From contig NZ_PEIG01000012.1 in assembly GCF_002749975.1 (NCBI RefSeq), forward strand, positions 62,001-126,000: a stretch of 64,000 bases of DNA, given 5' to 3'. The DNA comes from Gloeocapsopsis sp. IPPAS B-1203. Its GTDB lineage: Bacteria > Cyanobacteriota > Cyanobacteriia > Cyanobacteriales > Chroococcidiopsidaceae. The notes beneath the pieces were generated by a model. It had not been told where the DNA came from. It saw only the letters and a program-made list of their open reading frames with translations, and searched no databases. Below are positions 61,287 to 64,000 of this stretch, piece by piece. Each line of letters begins with the position of its first letter. The first letter of the stretch is position 1. A program made the translations under genes and the position numbers.

Positions 61287-62644
61287 GTATTCAAACTCCT
61301 GACCTAAACCAAGTTGGGGTAGTATCTTCAGTTGACGCTGGGTTGAGTCTATATCAAACACAAGCGATCGCTGTTCAAGAACCAGAATTAGTATCTTTAT
61401 TACAAGCAATTCGCGATCGCGCATCTGTAACTGTACAGCAATCCCAATTGCCAACGACTCGCGATGAAGAGTGGCGATTTACCGATTTATCTGCTTTAAA
61501 GTCAGTTAATTTTCAAGCCGCACCGTCATCAACACTGAATTTAATGGCGCTTGAACCTCTGTTGCTACCAGAAGCACGCAGTCGGTCAGTATTTGTTAAT
61601 GGTGTTTATGCACCTGAGTTGTCAGCAGTTACACTACCTGATGGAGTAATCGCGAGTAACCTTGATGAGCTACCACCAGCGTATCGTTCTCAAATAGAAA
61701 AACACTTAGCACAACTTCCAGGCGCACAAGAAGTCTTTACGGCGCTGAATACAGCAGCGATCGCAGATGTTGCCGTTGTCTGGATACCAAAGAATATTAT
61801 TGTCGAAACACCAATTCATCTATTATTTATTTCAACTGCAAGTCACACTCCCATCGTTTCGCAACCGCGTTGTCTTGTCGTAGCAGAATCGAATAGTAGC
61901 GTCACGCTAATTGAAGATTACTTCAATCAAATGACGAACTTAGCAGCAGAAGAAACCGAAGCCGAAGTCGGCGAACCAATCTACTTCACCAACGCTGTTA
62001 CAGAAATTTGGCTAGCAGAAAACGCTCAAGTTAACCATACCAGAATCGAACGCGATAGCCCAGAAGCTTTTCATATTGGTAAAACTGCGATCGCCCAAGC
62101 CAGAGATAGTCGCTACACTTGCACTGCAATTACTTTAGGTGCAAAGCTATCACGCCACAATCTAGAAATCTACCAAACCGGCGAACAAACCCAAACAATT
62201 CTCAACGGTTTAACCAAGATCTCCGGAAATCAACTCGCCGACACGCACAGTACTCTCGCACTCAATCATCCCTACGGTACAAGTCACCAACAACATAAAT
62301 GTATCGTCGGCGATCGCGCCCACGCAGTCTTCAACGGCAAAATCTTTGTACCCAAACCCGCACAACAAACCGACGCCGCCCAACTTAACCGCAATTTATT
62401 ACTCTCACCCAAAGCCAGAGTAGACACCAAACCCCAACTAGAAATCACAGCCGATAACGTCAAATGCGCCCACGGCGCAACCGTCAGCCAACTCGACGAC
62501 GACGAAGTCTTCTACCTCCAAAGCCGAGGACTCAACGCCACCGACGCCCGCAGCCTCCTTGTCAACGCCTTCGCCGCCGAAATCATCAACCAAATCCCCA
62601 TCCCCTCCCTGCAACAAACCCTACTAAAAACCATCAATCTCTAA
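61283..62644 (+). CDS. sufD: Fe-S cluster assembly protein SufD
   Basis: The 453-residue protein is the SufB paralogue in the complex. It has an N-terminal helical part with the typical [16 protein letters not shown] and a beta-helix ([35 protein letters not shown]) ending with [19 protein letters not shown]. Its start overlaps sufC by four bases. From about 62200 to the end the codons switch to C-ending, unlike the first two thirds. A 49-base gap separates it from sufS. Confidence 0.94.
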   Translation: MSIQTPDLNQVGVVSSVDAGLSLYQTQAIAVQEPELVSLLQAIRDRASVTVQQSQLPTTRDEEWRFTDLSALKSVNFQAAPSSTLNLMALEPLLLPEARSRSVFVNGVYAPELSAVTLPDGVIASNLDELPPAYRSQIEKHLAQLPGAQEVFTALNTAAIADVAVVWIPKNIIVETPIHLLFISTASHTPIVSQPRCLVVAESNSSVTLIEDYFNQMTNLAAEETEAEVGEPIYFTNAVTEIWLAENAQVNHTRIERDSPEAFHIGKTAIAQARDSRYTCTAITLGAKLSRHNLEIYQTGEQTQTILNGLTKISGNQLADTHSTLALNHPYGTSHQQHKCIVGDRAHAVFNGKIFVPKPAQQTDAAQLNRNLLLSPKARVDTKPQLEITADNVKCAHGATVSQLDDDEVFYLQSRGLNATDARSLLVNAFAAEIINQIPIPSLQQTLLKTINL

Positions 62645-62693
62645 TTAATAACCTCTGCGCCTAGTAAGGTTCGTTTCCCCCCTCCCTCTAACC

Positions 62694-63953
62694 ATGACAC
62701 TCACCCGAGAAAAAACCCTAGCCGATCGCATCCGCAGTGACTTCCCCATTCTCCACCAAGAAGTCAACGGTAAGCCCTTAGTCTATCTAGACAACGCCGC
62801 AACATCCCAAAAACCCCTACTCGTCCTCAACACACTCCGCGATTACTACGAGCAGTATAATTCCAACGTACATCGTGGCGTTCATACCCTCAGTGCTAAA
62901 GCTACCGATGCTTACGAAGCTGCAAGAGATAAAGTTGCAGCCTTCATCAACGCCGCCTCACGTCAAGAAATTGTCTTCACCCGCAACGCCTCCGAAGCAA
63001 TTAACTTAGTCGCCTACAGTTGGGGAAGCAGCTTACAGACAGGAGATGAAATTATTCTCTCTGTCATGGAACACCATAGCAACTTAATTCCCTGGCAATT
63101 ATTAGCACAACGCACTGGTGCAGTTCTGAAGTTTGTTGAATTAACAGTAGAACAAGAATTCGATTTAGAACACTTTAAAACACTCATTACCGACAAAACA
63201 AAACTTGTCGCCACAGTTCATGTTTCTAATACTTTAGGTTGTATTAGCCCAGTTAAAGAAATTGTAGCAATCGCTCACGAACATGGTGCAAAAGTATTAA
63301 TTGATGCTTGCCAAAGTGTCCCACACATGCCTATAGATGTGCAGCAAATTGACTGCGATTGGTTAGTGGCTTCTGGACACAAAATGTGCGCTCCTACTGG
63401 TATCGGTTTTCTTTACGGTAAATTAGATCTACTTCGTTCAATGCCACCCTTTTTAGGTGGTGGTGAAATGATTGCGGATGTGTTTTTAGACCATGCTACC
63501 TACGCAGATTTACCACATAAATTTGAAGCCGGAACCCCTGCAATTGCAGAAGCGATCGCCCTTGGTGCAGCAGTAGACTATCTGAGTGCCATTGGTATAG
63601 ATAATATTTATGCTTATGAAGCGGAATTAACAGCTTACTTGTGGGAACAACTCGGACAAATCCCTGAAATTCAAACTTATGGTCCTCAACCTAAAGTAGC
63701 AGGTTTAGGCAGAGCCGCACTAGCAGCATTTACTGTGGGTGATGTTCATCCTCACGATCTATCGACAATTTTAGATCAAGCAGGTGTTGCAATTCGCGCC
63801 GGACATCATTGTACTCAACCGTTACACCGCCATCTTGGCATTCAATCTACAGCACGAGCTAGTTTATCTTTTTATAATACTCGGCAAGAAATTGATGTCT
63901 TTATTGCTGCTTTGAAAGAAGCTATAGAATTTTTTGGTAGTATTTTCAGTTAA
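62694..63953 (+). CDS. sufS: Cysteine desulfurase SufS
   Basis: The PLP enzyme takes sulphur from cysteine and passes it on for cluster assembly. The 419-residue protein shows the start [20 protein letters not shown], the Schiff-base Lys in [18 protein letters not shown] and the catalytic Cys in [16 protein letters not shown], all of class II (SufS) type. The N-terminal third shares the C-ending codon style of the sufD 3' end. It is the last gene of the operon in the window; sufE is not present downstream within the 47 remaining bases. Confidence 0.96.
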   Translation: MTLTREKTLADRIRSDFPILHQEVNGKPLVYLDNAATSQKPLLVLNTLRDYYEQYNSNVHRGVHTLSAKATDAYEAARDKVAAFINAASRQEIVFTRNASEAINLVAYSWGSSLQTGDEIILSVMEHHSNLIPWQLLAQRTGAVLKFVELTVEQEFDLEHFKTLITDKTKLVATVHVSNTLGCISPVKEIVAIAHEHGAKVLIDACQSVPHMPIDVQQIDCDWLVASGHKMCAPTGIGFLYGKLDLLRSMPPFLGGGEMIADVFLDHATYADLPHKFEAGTPAIAEAIALGAAVDYLSAIGIDNIYAYEAELTAYLWEQLGQIPEIQTYGPQPKVAGLGRAALAAFTVGDVHPHDLSTILDQAGVAIRAGHHCTQPLHRHLGIQSTARASLSFYNTRQEIDVFIAALKEAIEFFGSIFS

Positions 63954-64000
63954 GTGATATCGGGTGAGCGTAACTTACCCGAATTATAGCTATTCTAGTT

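Noticed and set aside
62464-62664. 66-codon Arg/Pro-rich frame in the sufD 3' end
   Set aside because: It arises from the C-rich codon patch in another frame of sufD.
1-64000. tRNA, rRNA or intact insertion sequence
   Set aside because: No cloverleaf, rRNA core sequence or transposase frame was recognised by reading; a covariance search would be decisive.

Overview
The window is a chromosomal segment of a cyanobacterium. The evidence is the abundance of the HIP1 palindrome GCGATCGC on all parts of the sequence, and a set of genes that are typical of or restricted to cyanobacteria: sufR with divergent sufBCDS, KGK-domain proteins, the DUF6888/DUF6887 pair, an acyl-ACP synthetase of the Aas type, a GH57/DUF3536 glycosidase and a sucrose synthase. 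Intergenic G-rich and C-rich short tandem repeats and small palindromic elements are also usual in multicellular and Chroococcidiopsis-like cyanobacteria. The species cannot be fixed from the sequence alone. No rRNA, tRNA, CRISPR array, prophage or intact insertion sequence was recognised.

Layout. 1-5400: a 2-oxoglutarate/Fe(II) oxygenase, a two-domain CrtYc/CrtYd-type lycopene cyclase, ilvH, a cytidine deaminase, a small overlapping DUF6888/DUF6887 pair, a membrane protein, a DUF4926 protein and a quinone oxidoreductase. 5500-14900: a MITE-like element touching the end of a GspE/PilB-type ATPase gene, the E2 subunit of pyruvate dehydrogenase, a YlqD-like protein, acyl-ACP synthetase, a 57-codon orphan, recQ and a DUF427 protein. 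14946-19635: a tight cluster of an alpha-oxoamine synthase, a GNAT-fold protein and an NAD-dependent epimerase/reductase, followed by a Rieske oxygenase. The first three have the composition of the bacterial ceramide pathway (Spt, bCerS, CerR) and are the best candidate for an undescribed pathway here. 20100-38200: a hybrid histidine kinase, metabolic enzymes (aldo/keto reductase, riboflavin synthase, M32 carboxypeptidase, sucrose synthase, GH57 glycosidase, GS-hydroquinone reductase type GST), a Ca2+/H+ antiporter and a TPM-LemA pair.

38254-42238 holds a same-strand run of a dynamin-like GTPase, three tandem KGK-domain paralogues and an HNH nuclease; this is the second candidate system. 42300-51300 is mixed housekeeping (PPC protein, RsmB-type methyltransferase, a second MITE copy, DUF2157 plus GDYXXLXY pair, a kinase-like phosphotransferase, an orphan MazE-type antitoxin, era, pfkA, an aspartoacylase-like protein). 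51525-54720 is a three-gene operon with 4-base start/stop overlaps joining a short cation-diffusion facilitator, a secreted alkaline phosphatase and a secreted beta-sandwich protein. After a phosphoglycerate-mutase-like phosphatase, a secreted trypsin-like protease and a secreted unknown, the window ends in the sufR regulon: sufR (with a small partner gene) diverges from sufBCDS across an intergenic region that carries two perfect CAAC-N6-GTTG palindromes.

Start codons were chosen from visible Shine-Dalgarno sequences, signal peptides or overlaps; several differ from the longest open frame and are noted in the entries. All function calls rest on reading motifs and family memory, not on database searches.
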